A DNA stretch of 64,000 bases from JAMXLO01 sp963812505 (GTDB lineage: Bacteria > Pseudomonadota > Alphaproteobacteria > Acetobacterales > Acetobacteraceae): NCBI GenBank assembly GCA_963812505.1, contig CAWEVM010000004.1:1-64000 (forward strand), read 5' to 3'. Positions 52,861-62,117 of this stretch are shown piece after piece. Under the pieces are notes generated by a model that was not told where the DNA came from, made no database searches, and was given only the letters and a program-made list of their open reading frames with translations. Both the position numbers and the translations under genes were made by a program. Every line of letters starts with the position of its first letter. Position 1 is the stretch's first letter.

Positions 52861-53517
52861 TCATGGTGCAGCGGCATGTTCCTCACGTGCCGCCGTCCAC
52901 ACCTCGCGGGCGGCGTCAGCGTTCAACACCATGATGCCGAGGCCGACGATCAGGTCCGGCCAGACCGAGTGCCATAACAGAGCGGTCACCATTCCGGCCA
53001 TGATGATCGCGACGTTTGCAAGTGCGTCGTTGCGGGCCGACAGAAAAGCTGCCCGCGTCAGGCTGCCGCGGTGGTGGCGATAGCTGGCAAGGATGAGCGC
53101 GCAGAACAGGTTGATTGCCAGAGCACCGAGGCCGGTCACTGACAGCGGCAGTGGCGCTGGCACCGACGGTGCCATGAACTTCGTCCATGCGGTCCAGATC
53201 GTGGCCAGTCCCGGGACCAGCAGGATGGCGGCCAGCGCCATGCCAAGTCGCGCGCGGGCACGTGGCGTCCAGCCCAGTGCGACCGCAATCAGCAGATTGA
53301 CCGAGGCATCTTCGAGAAAATCGACGCTGTCGGCGAACAGCGAAACCGAGCCGATTGCGACGGCGACCGCGAACTCGATGCCGAAATAGCCGAGGTTGAG
53401 CAGCGCGACCAGCCGAACCACGAAGCGCAAGCCCGCATCTTGTGTGGATGGCAGTGCCACTGGACCTCCTGGCTTCGCACGAGCACTCTTCCGACCGAGC
53501 GACCGGAATGCTGCCAT
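52861..53517 (-). CDS. Cation diffusion facilitator-like transporter, short form
   Basis: 218 aa with five or six membrane helices. The CDF metal-site helices are recognisable as SVSLFADSVDFLEDASVNLL and SARNDALANVAIIMAGMVTA. The cytoplasmic C-terminal domain of typical CDF proteins (about 300 aa) is missing, which is also seen in some short members. Substrate is probably a divalent metal. Its ATG (53515-53517) shares the bases CATG with the start of the divergent enoyl-CoA hydratase gene, so at least one start may be misplaced. Confidence 0.78.
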   Translation of the reverse strand: MAAFRSLGRKSARAKPGGPVALPSTQDAGLRFVVRLVALLNLGYFGIEFAVAVAIGSVSLFADSVDFLEDASVNLLIAVALGWTPRARARLGMALAAILLVPGLATIWTAWTKFMAPSVPAPLPLSVTGLGALAINLFCALILASYRHHRGSLTRAAFLSARNDALANVAIIMAGMVTALLWHSVWPDLIVGLGIMVLNADAAREVWTAAREEHAAAP

Positions 53518-54310
53518 GCCAAAGACATACGCGACATTACAGACATCAGAGCCACAGCCGAACACGCTGCTGGTCACGCTGACCCGCCCCGAGGTCGCCA
53601 ATGCGATGAATACGCAGATGGGCCTCGACCTGCTCGACCTGTTCCATACGATCGCTGGCGCGCCGAACGAACAGCGCTGCATCGTGCTCACCGGCGCAGG
53701 TTCGCGCGCATTCTGTGCCGGCGGCGACCTTAAAGAGCGCAACGGCATGACCGATCAGCAGTGGCAGGACCAGCACCTGATCTTCGAGCGCGCCATCGGT
53801 GCCATCATCCATTGCCCAATACCGATCATCGCCGCGGTGAACGGCGCCGCCTATGCCGGTGGCATGGAAATCTCGCTCTGCGCCGATTTCATCTACGCAG
53901 CCGAGCACGCGCGCTTTGCATTGACCGAGGTCACCCTCGGCATCATGCCTGGCGCGGGCGGCACGCAGACGCTGCCGCGTGCGGTGGGCGCGCGACGAGC
54001 GAAGGAGATCCTGCTCACCGGCAGGCCGTTCACCGCGCAGCAGGCGTTCGAATGGGGCATGGTGAACCGCATCTGCGCCGCCGACACGCTGATGACCGAG
54101 GCGCTGGAGACCGCGGCCACCATCGCCAACAATGCGCCGATCTCGACACGGCAGATCAAGCAGTCGGTGAACTATGGGCTGAACATGGACCTCGCCAGCG
54201 GTATGATGTTCGAGATCGAGGCGTATAACCGCATGGTGCCGACCGAGGACCGCCGCGAGGGCATCCGCGCGTTCAACGAGAGGCGCAAGCCGCAATTCCA
54301 GGGACGTTGA
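53516..54310 (+). CDS. Enoyl-CoA hydratase/isomerase family protein
   Basis: 264 aa. Crotonase fold with the oxyanion loop FCAGGDLKERNGMT and the second loop ADFIYAAEHARFALTEVTLG followed by IMPGAGGTQTLPRAVG, including the glutamate expected for hydration. It acts on CoA thioesters in fatty or aromatic acid degradation. It is followed after 11 bases by a MmgE/PrpD gene. Confidence 0.9.
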   Translation: MPKTYATLQTSEPQPNTLLVTLTRPEVANAMNTQMGLDLLDLFHTIAGAPNEQRCIVLTGAGSRAFCAGGDLKERNGMTDQQWQDQHLIFERAIGAIIHCPIPIIAAVNGAAYAGGMEISLCADFIYAAEHARFALTEVTLGIMPGAGGTQTLPRAVGARRAKEILLTGRPFTAQQAFEWGMVNRICAADTLMTEALETAATIANNAPISTRQIKQSVNYGLNMDLASGMMFEIEAYNRMVPTEDRREGIRAFNERRKPQFQGR

Positions 54311-54321
54311 GAGGAAACGAC

Positions 54322-55704
54322 ATGAACGTCATCACCGACATCACTTCCCAGGGGGCGTCACAGGACCTCACCCACACGCTGGCCGAACAGGTGCGCACGC
54401 TGAGCTACACCGATCTGCCGGACGATGTGCGCATGTTGGCGCGGCAGTGCGTGCTGGATTACGTCGCGTGCACGCTCGCTGGGGCGAAGGACGAGCTGAC
54501 CGGCATCCTGCTGGCGGAAGCGCAGGAACAGGGCGGCGGCCCGATCGCGACCGTGATCGGACATTCGACGCGCCTGCCGGTGCTTTCTGCCGCACTGGTG
54601 AACGGCGCCGCGTCGCATGCGCTGGACTTCGATGACGTGAACATCGCGATGACCGGTCATCCATCGGTGGTGCTGTTGTCAGCCCTGCTGCCGCTGGCGG
54701 AAGAGCGCGGCAGTTCAGGACGGGACGTGCTGACCGCTTTCGTCGCGGGCTACGAATTGCAATGCAGGCTGGGCCTGCTGCTCGCACCTGGCCATTACAA
54801 CGTGCTTGGCTTCCATGCCACCGGCACACTCGGCAGCTTCGGCGCGGCGGCGGCGTGCGCGCATCTGCTTGGACTGGACACGGAGAAATTCGCGACCGCC
54901 CTCGGCATTGCGGGAACCCAGGCGGCGGGCTTGAAATCAATGTTCGGCACGATGTGCAAGCCGCTGCATGCCGGCAAGGCCGCGTATCACGGTTTGCTCG
55001 CGGCGCGGCTGGCTCAGCGCGGCTTCACCAGCCGCAGCGACGTGCTGGAGTGCCCGCAGGGTTTCGCTCGAACGCACAGCCCCGACTTCAACCCGGTCGA
55101 CGCGTTGGCCGAGCCGCCTGGCGGTTTCCACATCCGCAACAACCTCTTCAAGTATCACGCCGCCTGCTACATGACACACGCGCCGATCGAGGCCGCACGC
55201 AAGCTGCGGGAGCAGTACGGCCTGACGCCCGACAGCATCGCGCGCATCCGACTGAGCTTGGATGAAACCTGTGACCGCATCTGCAACATACCCACGCCGC
55301 GCACCGGACTGGAGGCGAAGTTCAGCCTGCGCCTGACCACGGCGATGGCGCTCGCAGGCGTGGATACCGGCGGTCTGGCAAGCTACTCCGAGGCGACGGC
55401 TGCCGATCCCACTCTGGTTTCGCTGCGCGACAAGGTGGAATTCGATTTCCAGAATGGCCGGCCCAATACGCTCGCCGATTTGGAACTGGTGCTGACAGAC
55501 GGTCGGCGTGTCGCGACAACCCATGATTCCGGCGTTCCCGCGACCGATATCGCTGAACAGGGTCGGCGGCTCGAGGAAAAATTCACCTCGCTCGCGGAAC
55601 CGGTACTGGGCGGCACGACGACACGCGACCTAGTTGGCGAGATCGCGAGGTTCGATGCGCTGAGCGATCTGCGGGGCGTCGTCATACGCATGTGCGGAAC
55701 CTGA
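54322..55704 (+). CDS. MmgE/PrpD-family protein
   Basis: 460 aa. Conserved stretches DDVRMLARQCVLDYVACTLA, NGAASHALDFDDVNIAMTGH with the active-site His/Asp region, and GLKSMFGTMCKPLHAGKAAY. The family includes 2-methylcitrate dehydratase and cis-aconitate decarboxylase. No prpB or prpC genes adjoin, so a methylcitrate role is not supported; operon with the enoyl-CoA hydratase suggests another carboxylate. Confidence 0.88.
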   Translation: MNVITDITSQGASQDLTHTLAEQVRTLSYTDLPDDVRMLARQCVLDYVACTLAGAKDELTGILLAEAQEQGGGPIATVIGHSTRLPVLSAALVNGAASHALDFDDVNIAMTGHPSVVLLSALLPLAEERGSSGRDVLTAFVAGYELQCRLGLLLAPGHYNVLGFHATGTLGSFGAAAACAHLLGLDTEKFATALGIAGTQAAGLKSMFGTMCKPLHAGKAAYHGLLAARLAQRGFTSRSDVLECPQGFARTHSPDFNPVDALAEPPGGFHIRNNLFKYHAACYMTHAPIEAARKLREQYGLTPDSIARIRLSLDETCDRICNIPTPRTGLEAKFSLRLTTAMALAGVDTGGLASYSEATAADPTLVSLRDKVEFDFQNGRPNTLADLELVLTDGRRVATTHDSGVPATDIAEQGRRLEEKFTSLAEPVLGGTTTRDLVGEIARFDALSDLRGVVIRMCGT

Positions 55705-55752
55705 GGGCCGCGATCTGCGTTCCTCTGGAGGAACAACACCAGAGGTCCGAAC

Positions 55753-56136
55753 ATGGCCAGCATCAGAGATCCGAACGACACCTCGGGCCGCCTCATTGCC
55801 GCCGATCAGGTCGAGGGCACCCGCATCTACAACCCTGCCGGCGAAAGCCTCGGCAATGTCGAGGACGTGATGATTGACAAGGTCAGCGGCAGGATCGCTT
55901 ACGCGGTGGTCGGCTTCGGCGGCTTCCTCGGCATGGGCAACCGGCATTATCCGTTGCCCTGGGAGACACTGAAATACGACCCCAACATGGGCGGTTTTGT
56001 CGTCAATCTCGACAAACGAACACTTGAGGGTGCGCCTTCATACAGCGACGCCGATACAGTCGGCTGGGATGACCCTACTTGGGGCAAGGGCGTATATGAC
56101 TACTACGGCGCGCATCCCTATTGGGACCTGCCGTAA
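55753..56136 (+). CDS. PRC-barrel domain protein
   Basis: 127 aa. Residues 10-85 form a PRC-barrel: GRLIAADQVEGTRIYNPAGE, SLGNVEDVMIDKVSGRIAYA and NRHYPLPWETLKYDPNMGGF. The acidic, aromatic C-terminus (YDYYGAHPYWDLP) is usual in the stress-related versions of alphaproteobacteria. A GGAGGAACAACACC-type site precedes the ATG. Role probably in stress or membrane-surface binding. Confidence 0.9.
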   Translation: MASIRDPNDTSGRLIAADQVEGTRIYNPAGESLGNVEDVMIDKVSGRIAYAVVGFGGFLGMGNRHYPLPWETLKYDPNMGGFVVNLDKRTLEGAPSYSDADTVGWDDPTWGKGVYDYYGAHPYWDLP

Positions 56137-56145
56137 CGCATCACA

Positions 56146-56169
56146 AACGGCGGCCTTCGGGCCGTCGTT
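56146..56169. terminator. Rho-independent terminator (bidirectional)
   Basis: AACGGCGGCC - TTCG - GGCCGTCGTT, a 10-bp stem with one mismatch and a stable tetraloop, followed by TTCTTTG. Between the PRC-barrel gene and a convergent LLM gene. Confidence 0.75.
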
Positions 56170-56175
56170 TCTTTG

Positions 56176-57078
56176 TCAGGCGAACGTCGCGAAAACCTCC
56201 TCCAACGCCTTGAGCTGACCACCTGACGTTGACGACGGCACAATCACCGGCGTGCTGACGCCGGACGCCTGCCACGCCTCCAAGCCTTCACGCACGCGCG
56301 CCGCCGATCCGAACAGCGACACATCATCCAGCCACCGGTCCGTCAGATACCGCGGCACATCGTCGCGGTCGCCCGCAGCAATGGCACGCTCGATCTCCGT
56401 CATTTCCTCGGCGTAGCCTGCCTCCTTCCAGTAGTTGCGGTAGTTCGGCAGGAACGCATAGTGGATCAGGTTCTTGCGGCACACGTTCTTCGCCGCCTCC
56501 ACATCGTCGCTGATGCATGTCGGAAGCATGTTGCCGATGAAGAAGTCTGCATTTTCGCGCTTGCTCGCCGGCAACGCCGCAAGCGAGGCCGTCATGTGCG
56601 AACGCGCGGCATTGGCGAACACCACGCCTTGCGAAATCTCGCCCGCCAGGGCCACCATCTTCTGCCGCAGCGCCGCGATGATGATCGGCGGGAACTCGCC
56701 CACACCTTCCACCGCATGCAGCTTCTCGACGAAGGCACGCGTGTCGCCGAGCGGCTTGCCGACGGTGACACCCATGCGCTGATGGCCCGGTGCATGTGCC
56801 ACACCGATACCGAGACGGAAGCGACCGCCGGACACCTCGTGCATGAATGCGGCGCTCTGCGCGAAATCCAGTACGGTGCGCGTGTAGATCGGCGCGATGG
56901 CGGTGCCGAACGGGATGCGCTCCGTGTTCCACGCCATCGCCTCACACTGCGACATGTTGCCGTACATGCTGGGTGTGTAGATGCCAGCGAAGCCGCGCCG
57001 CTCGATGTCGCGCGCGATATCCATGGTGAGACGGCGGCGACCGGGGACAGCGACGAGGGAGATGGCGGGAAGGGACAT
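56176..57078 (-). CDS. LLM-class flavin-dependent oxidoreductase
   Basis: 300 aa with the luciferase-like barrel: DIERRGFAGIYTPSMYGNMS, SGGRFRLGIGVAHAPGHQRM and GVVFANAARSHMTASLAAL. It belongs to another subgroup than the tandem genes at 50-51.7 kb (no close sequence match). Flavin or F420 cannot be told apart. No adjoining reductase. Confidence 0.88.
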   Translation of the reverse strand: MSLPAISLVAVPGRRRLTMDIARDIERRGFAGIYTPSMYGNMSQCEAMAWNTERIPFGTAIAPIYTRTVLDFAQSAAFMHEVSGGRFRLGIGVAHAPGHQRMGVTVGKPLGDTRAFVEKLHAVEGVGEFPPIIIAALRQKMVALAGEISQGVVFANAARSHMTASLAALPASKRENADFFIGNMLPTCISDDVEAAKNVCRKNLIHYAFLPNYRNYWKEAGYAEEMTEIERAIAAGDRDDVPRYLTDRWLDDVSLFGSAARVREGLEAWQASGVSTPVIVPSSTSGGQLKALEEVFATFA

Positions 57079-57424
57079 GGCGGTTCACTCGATTGGTGCA
57101 GTGATCAGCTTATCGCCCTATCCGGGATTGGAACAGGCGCTCTGCTCCGCCTTGGTCAGACGCATGAACCCGGCTCACCTTCGGGATGAAAAGTGCTCGT
57201 TTGTCTTTGCGCACCCAGATTCCCTATGGGGCGCTGACAAACAGCGGTAGCGCCCATATGCCCAAGCCCACACTCCGGCACGGATCGTGACTTAGCTCAT
57301 ATCAACGCTGCCACTCACCTGTTCCTCTGAAACCCACGCTGACGTCAACGATTTGGCCGAGCGCCATGTCGGCGTCGACACGCGCCGGTGCCAGCCGGCG
57401 CAAACCTTCGAAAGGACAACGACA
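57079..57424. other. Intergenic stretch before the RTX gene
   Basis: 346 bases. No gene on either strand with visible family features. The frame of the RTX gene is open from TTG 57353, but ATG 57425 with GAAAGGACAACGACA before it is the better start. Promoters for the LLM gene and RTX gene must be here. Confidence 0.45.
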
Positions 57425-60400
57425 ATGGCTATCTCGAGTAGCTTCAACCCCGCCACCGGCGTGCTTGCGGCGACCGGCGACAATGCCAAGAACGCAATCA
57501 CGTTCGGTCGCGACGCAGCCGGAACCCTCCTTGTCAACGGCGGCGCCGTAGCCATCGCCGGCGGCAAGGCCACGGTCGCCAACACCACTCAGATCCAGGG
57601 GTTCAGCCAAGACGCCAATGATACAATCGCGCTCGACGAGACGAACGGCGCGCTGCCCGCCGCCGAGTTGTTTGGTGGCGCGGGGAACGACACGCTCACC
57701 GGTGGTTCCGGCGCGGATCAGCTATTCGGCCAGGACGGCAACGACGTCCTGCTTGGCGAGGGCGGCAACGATCTGTTGTTCGGCGGTGACGGCAACGACA
57801 CGCTCACTGGCGGCCCAGGCGACGACCAGGTGTTCGGCCAAGGCGGCGACGACCGCATGATCTGGAACCCGGGCGACGGCAGCGACCTGTTCGAGGGCGG
57901 CGACGGCACCGATACCGCCGAGGTCAATGGTGGCAACGGCGACGAGACCTTCACCATATCGGCGAACGGCTCGCGCGTGCTTTTCGCTCGCACCGACCCC
58001 GCGCCGTTCACCCTCGACATCGGCACCACCGAGAATCTCGTCCTGCACGCCAATGGCGGCGATGACGTCATTACCGCGGGCAATGGCCTCGCCGGTCTCA
58101 TTCAGCTCACGCTCGACGGCGGCGCGGGCAACGACACGATCACGGGCGGTGACGGCAACGACATCCTGATTGGCGGTGATGGCAACGATCTCGTTACCGG
58201 CGGGCGCGGCAACGACGTGGCGCAACTCGGCGCCGGAGACGACACGTTCGTCTGGAACCCGGGCGATGGCAGCGACACGGTCGAGGGTCAGAGCGGGAAC
58301 GACACGCTGCTGTTCAATGGCGCGAACGTCAACGAGAACATCGATATCTCGGCGAACGGCTCGCGGGTCCGGTTCTTCCGCGATGTCGGCAACGTCACGA
58401 TGGACATCAACAGTATCGAGAACATCCTGTTCACTGCCCGGGGGGGCGCCGATACCATCACTGTCCATGATCTGAGCGGCACCGGCGTAAAGCAGGTCAA
58501 CGTCGACCTGGCCGGGACGCCCGGCACCGGTACTGGCGATGGCTCAGCCGATACCGTGATCGTCGAAGGCAGGGCGAACAACGACCATATCACTATCAGC
58601 GGCAGCGGCAGTTCGGTCGTGGTCGCGGGACTGCCGGCGCAGGTCACGATCAGTGGCGCCGAGGGCGCCAACGACTCGCTGGTCATCGACAGTTTCGGCG
58701 GCAACGACACCATCGATGCGTCAGCGCTGGCCGCGGGCGTGATCGGACTCACGATCGACGCCGGTGACGGCAACGACACCATCGTCGGCAGTGCCGGAGC
58801 AGACGTGCTGGTCGGCGGTGCCGGCAACGACGTGATCACCGGCGGTATGGGCAACGACGTCGCGCTCATGGGCGACGGCGACGACAAGTTCATCTGGAAC
58901 CCAGGCGATGGCAGCGACACGGTGGAAGGCCAGGCAGGCACCGACACGCTGGTGTTCAACGGCTCCAACGCCAACGAGAACATCGACATCTCGGCCAACG
59001 GCTCTCGCGTCAGGCTGTTCCGCGATGTCGGCAACGTCACCATGGACCTCAATGGTGTCGAGAACATTCAACTCAATGCCATGGGCGGCGCCGACACCAT
59101 CACGGTCAACGATCTGTCCGGAACCGACATCAAGCAGGTTGCGATCGATCTGGCGGCGGCTGGCACCAACAGCGGCGACGGTGCGCCCGATCAGGTGATC
59201 GTCAACGGCACTGCCGGTGACGACATGATCAAGATTGCCCGCGACGGCAGCACTGTGACGGTGAACGGGCTCCCCGCGCAGGTGACGATTGCCCACCCCG
59301 ACGCCACCGACACACTCGTTGTCAACGGCCTTGGCGGCAACGACACCATCGACGCTTCGGCCCTCAGCGCCGGCCACATGAACGTGATGCTGAACGGCGG
59401 CGACGGCAATGACACGCTGGTTGGAAGCGAAGGGAACGACCTGATCAACGGTGGCCGCGGCAACGACGTGGCACTGATGGGCAAGGGCGACGATACATTC
59501 GTCTGGAACCCGGGCGACGGCAGCGACACGGTCGAAGGCCAAGCCGGCACCGACACGCTGCTGTTCAATGGCGCCAACGTCAACGAGAACGTCGACATCT
59601 CGGCCAACGGCTCGCGCGTGCGCTTTTTCCGCGACGTTGGCAACGTCACCATGGACCTGAACAGCGTCGAGCACATCCAGTTCAATGCACTGGGCGGTGC
59701 CGACACCATCACGGTCAACGACCTGACCGGGACCGACACGAACCAGGTCGCCCTCGATCTGGCATCGCCTCCAGGCAGCGGTGTTGGCGATGGCCAGGCC
59801 GATACGGTGGTCATCAATGGCACCGCCGGCGACGACGTGATCACGATCGCCGACAACAACGGCGTGGTCACGGTGTCGGGTCTGGCCAGTGCCGTGACCA
59901 TCACCGGCTTTGAATCGACCGATCATCTCGTCATCAATGGTCTGGGTGGCGATGATGTAATCGAGGCGTCGGGACTGGGAACGGCGATGCAGCTCACCGC
60001 CAATGGTGGTGACGGCAACGACGTGCTGATCGGCAGCCCAGGCAACGACACGCTGACCGGCGGTGCAGGCGACGACGTGCTGATCGGTGGTGCGGGACAG
60101 GACATCCTCGACGGCGGGTCAGGCAACAACATCCTCATCCAGGACGCCAGGGCCGCCGCCTTGACCGCAAATGTGCCGCTGGCCGCCAACTCCGGCCAGC
60201 CGGCCCAGTTCGACGGCACCGACGGTAACGATCAGATCAAGGTCGGTCTGACGAACGGCACGATTCAGATCACCGGCCTCCCAAGTCCTGTCACGTTCGA
60301 CAGTGCATCAGCCCCGCATGCGCTTGCCATCACCGGCGGCGCAGGCGACGACGTCATCGACGCGTCCTCGATGACGTCACCCACCATGCAGTTCATCCTC

Positions 60401-60721
60401 GTCGGCGGCGCCGGCAACGACGTGCTGCACGGCGGCCAGGGGAACGACGTGCTGCTGGGCGGGGCGGGATCCGATCGGTTCCAATTCTCTGGGCTCAATG
60501 GCACCGACCGGATCGCAGACTTCCAGCGGGGGCTCGACAAGATCGATATCACCGGATACGGCGCCGCGCTTAACAGCTTCAGCGATCTGGCTGGACACAT
60601 CGCTCAGGTGGGTGCCGACGTTCATGTCGATCTCGGAGCCAAAGTCGCCGGGGCCGGCATGATCATCCTGCAAAACGCCCAGTTGGCGGCAGTCGGCGCC
60701 TCCGACTTCACGTTCGCGTAG
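57425..60721 (+). CDS. RTX (hemolysin-type calcium-binding) repeat protein
   Basis: 1098 aa. Start MAISSSFNPATGVLAATGDN lacks a Sec signal. Nonapeptide RTX runs (GGxGxDxLx) occur near residues 80-135, 230-270, 440-480, 650-690, 850-905 and 995-1015. Between them are repeated 100-130-residue beta modules beginning WNPGDGSDTVEGQ and containing NGSRVRFFRDVGNVTMD and GGADTITVNDLSGTD. The end DRFQFSGLNGTDRIADFQRG and the last Phe-rich residues are of the type I secretion kind. Secreted calcium-binding surface or biofilm protein is likely. No type I exporter genes are in the window. Confidence 0.88.
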   Translation: MAISSSFNPATGVLAATGDNAKNAITFGRDAAGTLLVNGGAVAIAGGKATVANTTQIQGFSQDANDTIALDETNGALPAAELFGGAGNDTLTGGSGADQLFGQDGNDVLLGEGGNDLLFGGDGNDTLTGGPGDDQVFGQGGDDRMIWNPGDGSDLFEGGDGTDTAEVNGGNGDETFTISANGSRVLFARTDPAPFTLDIGTTENLVLHANGGDDVITAGNGLAGLIQLTLDGGAGNDTITGGDGNDILIGGDGNDLVTGGRGNDVAQLGAGDDTFVWNPGDGSDTVEGQSGNDTLLFNGANVNENIDISANGSRVRFFRDVGNVTMDINSIENILFTARGGADTITVHDLSGTGVKQVNVDLAGTPGTGTGDGSADTVIVEGRANNDHITISGSGSSVVVAGLPAQVTISGAEGANDSLVIDSFGGNDTIDASALAAGVIGLTIDAGDGNDTIVGSAGADVLVGGAGNDVITGGMGNDVALMGDGDDKFIWNPGDGSDTVEGQAGTDTLVFNGSNANENIDISANGSRVRLFRDVGNVTMDLNGVENIQLNAMGGADTITVNDLSGTDIKQVAIDLAAAGTNSGDGAPDQVIVNGTAGDDMIKIARDGSTVTVNGLPAQVTIAHPDATDTLVVNGLGGNDTIDASALSAGHMNVMLNGGDGNDTLVGSEGNDLINGGRGNDVALMGKGDDTFVWNPGDGSDTVEGQAGTDTLLFNGANVNENVDISANGSRVRFFRDVGNVTMDLNSVEHIQFNALGGADTITVNDLTGTDTNQVALDLASPPGSGVGDGQADTVVINGTAGDDVITIADNNGVVTVSGLASAVTITGFESTDHLVINGLGGDDVIEASGLGTAMQLTANGGDGNDVLIGSPGNDTLTGGAGDDVLIGGAGQDILDGGSGNNILIQDARAAALTANVPLAANSGQPAQFDGTDGNDQIKVGLTNGTIQITGLPSPVTFDSASAPHALAITGGAGDDVIDASSMTSPTMQFILVGGAGNDVLHGGQGNDVLLGGAGSDRFQFSGLNGTDRIADFQRGLDKIDITGYGAALNSFSDLAGHIAQVGADVHVDLGAKVAGAGMIILQNAQLAAVGASDFTFA
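57861..60090 (+). repeat. Tandem RTX module repeats (about 0.6 kb units)
   Basis: The phrase TCTGGAACCC-GGCGA-GGCAGCGAC recurs at 57861, 58251, 58893 and 59502, i.e. spacings of 390, 642 and 609 bases. The later units keep long near-identical tracts over CGTCAACGAGAAC and TCGGCAACGTCAC. Protein-level internal duplication inside the RTX gene. Confidence 0.7.
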
Positions 60722-60738
60722 CGTCTGCGCGACTTTAA

Positions 60739-60762
60739 GGGGCGGCGCGGCAACGCCGCCCC
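60739..60762 (+). terminator. Hairpin after the RTX gene
   Basis: GGGGCGGCG and CGCCGCCCC form a perfect 9-bp stem with a six-base loop, 17 bases past the stop. No T run, so termination may be weak. Confidence 0.5.
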
Positions 60763-60830
60763 ACCGCAGAATTACACCTCGCGTTCGACCATGTTAGCCT
60801 CCCTTCCAAACGAGACCATGGGAGGAAGGG

Positions 60831-62117
60831 ATGACTGTCTGGATCAGGCTGATGGTTGGCATGGCGGCATTGGCTTGGGCCGGCGCGGTATCAGCGGAGC
60901 AGGTCACGTTGCGGATGTGGATGCATGAGCACCCGCCGCGGATTCCCATCGACAAGCAGATTGTCGCCGAGTTCGAGAAGGCCAATCCCGACATAAAGAT
61001 CGATCATGAGATCATCCCCGTTGCGGAATACCCCACCAAGCTGCTGACTGCCTTCGCCGCTGGATCCGGGCCGGACATATTCAATCAGAGTTCCATGCTG
61101 GTCGCGCAGTACTACAACGCACACATCCTTGCACCCATCGACTATGCGGCGATGGGCCTGGCGAACGAGGCGGCCCTCACCTCGCAATATTCCAGCGGCT
61201 TCGACGGCATCCGCTTCCAGGGCAAGCTGTACGGAATTCCCACCGAGGTGAGCAACTGGGCCTGCTTCGCCAACAACGTCATTTGGCGCGAGGCTGGGCT
61301 CGATCCGGACAAGGACTTTCCGAAGACCTGGGAGGCGCTTCCCGCGGTAGCCGAGAAGCTTACCCAGCGTGACGTGAATGGCGTGCCACGGCGACGCGGC
61401 TTCGACTTCAACTGGCCCAACCGCGCCACCTTCTGGTTCATGCCGAACACGATGCTGCACCAGCTTGGCACCACCATGATCGATGAGGAGCACTACAAGG
61501 CGACCATCGATACACCGGAGGCGCGCAAGGTGTTCCACTACTTTCAGGACTGGGCGAACAAGTATCGCCTCGGCGGGCCGCAATATACCGACGCCCGCAC
61601 CGACTTTCTCGGCGGCCGGCTCGCGACCGATTGCAGCTTCGGCATTTGGGGAATTCCGCAGATGGCGGCGGCGAAGATCGACTGGTCGGTACATCCCGCG
61701 CCGCGCTTCGAAGGCGCGGTCTCTGACAACGGCATCGATATCTATGCCTTCTACATGATGGTGAATGCGCGCTCCTCGCCGGCGGCGCAGAAGGCAGCAT
61801 GGAAGCTGGTGCGGTTCTATACCGACCACGCGGCCGAGCTGTTCGCCGGCGCAGGGCTGTTCGTGCCACGGGGGGAGGTGACCGACAGCGAGGCCTACAA
61901 GAACAACCCGGCGGCGCCCTTTTTTCTGGCCGAGCTGAAGAAGGCGCGATTCTCGCCGCGCGTGGTAGGATACGACCAGGTGGTGGACGCGATACTGCGC
62001 GGCCGCGACGCAATGCTGCAGGGCCAGGCGGTCGAGTCGGTGCTGCCGACGATGGACGACGAAGTCAATGCGGTACTCAATCGCGAACGCGCGCGCGCCG
62101 CCGCAATGGCCAGGTAG
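60831..62117 (+). CDS. ABC transporter, extracellular sugar-binding protein
   Basis: 428 aa with a Sec signal peptide (MTVWIRLMVGMAALAWAGAV then SAEQ, cleavage after VSA). The mature protein follows the MalE/UgpB plan: VTLRMWMHEHPPRIPIDKQI, LLTAFAAGSGPDIFNQSSML and late QGQAVESVLPTMDDEVNAVL. It binds a sugar or similar solute in the periplasm and passes it to the two permeases directly downstream. GGGAGGAAGGG is the ribosome site. Confidence 0.9.
   Translation: MTVWIRLMVGMAALAWAGAVSAEQVTLRMWMHEHPPRIPIDKQIVAEFEKANPDIKIDHEIIPVAEYPTKLLTAFAAGSGPDIFNQSSMLVAQYYNAHILAPIDYAAMGLANEAALTSQYSSGFDGIRFQGKLYGIPTEVSNWACFANNVIWREAGLDPDKDFPKTWEALPAVAEKLTQRDVNGVPRRRGFDFNWPNRATFWFMPNTMLHQLGTTMIDEEHYKATIDTPEARKVFHYFQDWANKYRLGGPQYTDARTDFLGGRLATDCSFGIWGIPQMAAAKIDWSVHPAPRFEGAVSDNGIDIYAFYMMVNARSSPAAQKAAWKLVRFYTDHAAELFAGAGLFVPRGEVTDSEAYKNNPAAPFFLAELKKARFSPRVVGYDQVVDAILRGRDAMLQGQAVESVLPTMDDEVNAVLNRERARAAAMAR

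Noticed and set aside
57861..60090. CRISPR-like repeat array
   Set aside because: The repeats are long, in frame and part of RTX modules; there are no short uniform repeats with unique spacers and no cas genes.
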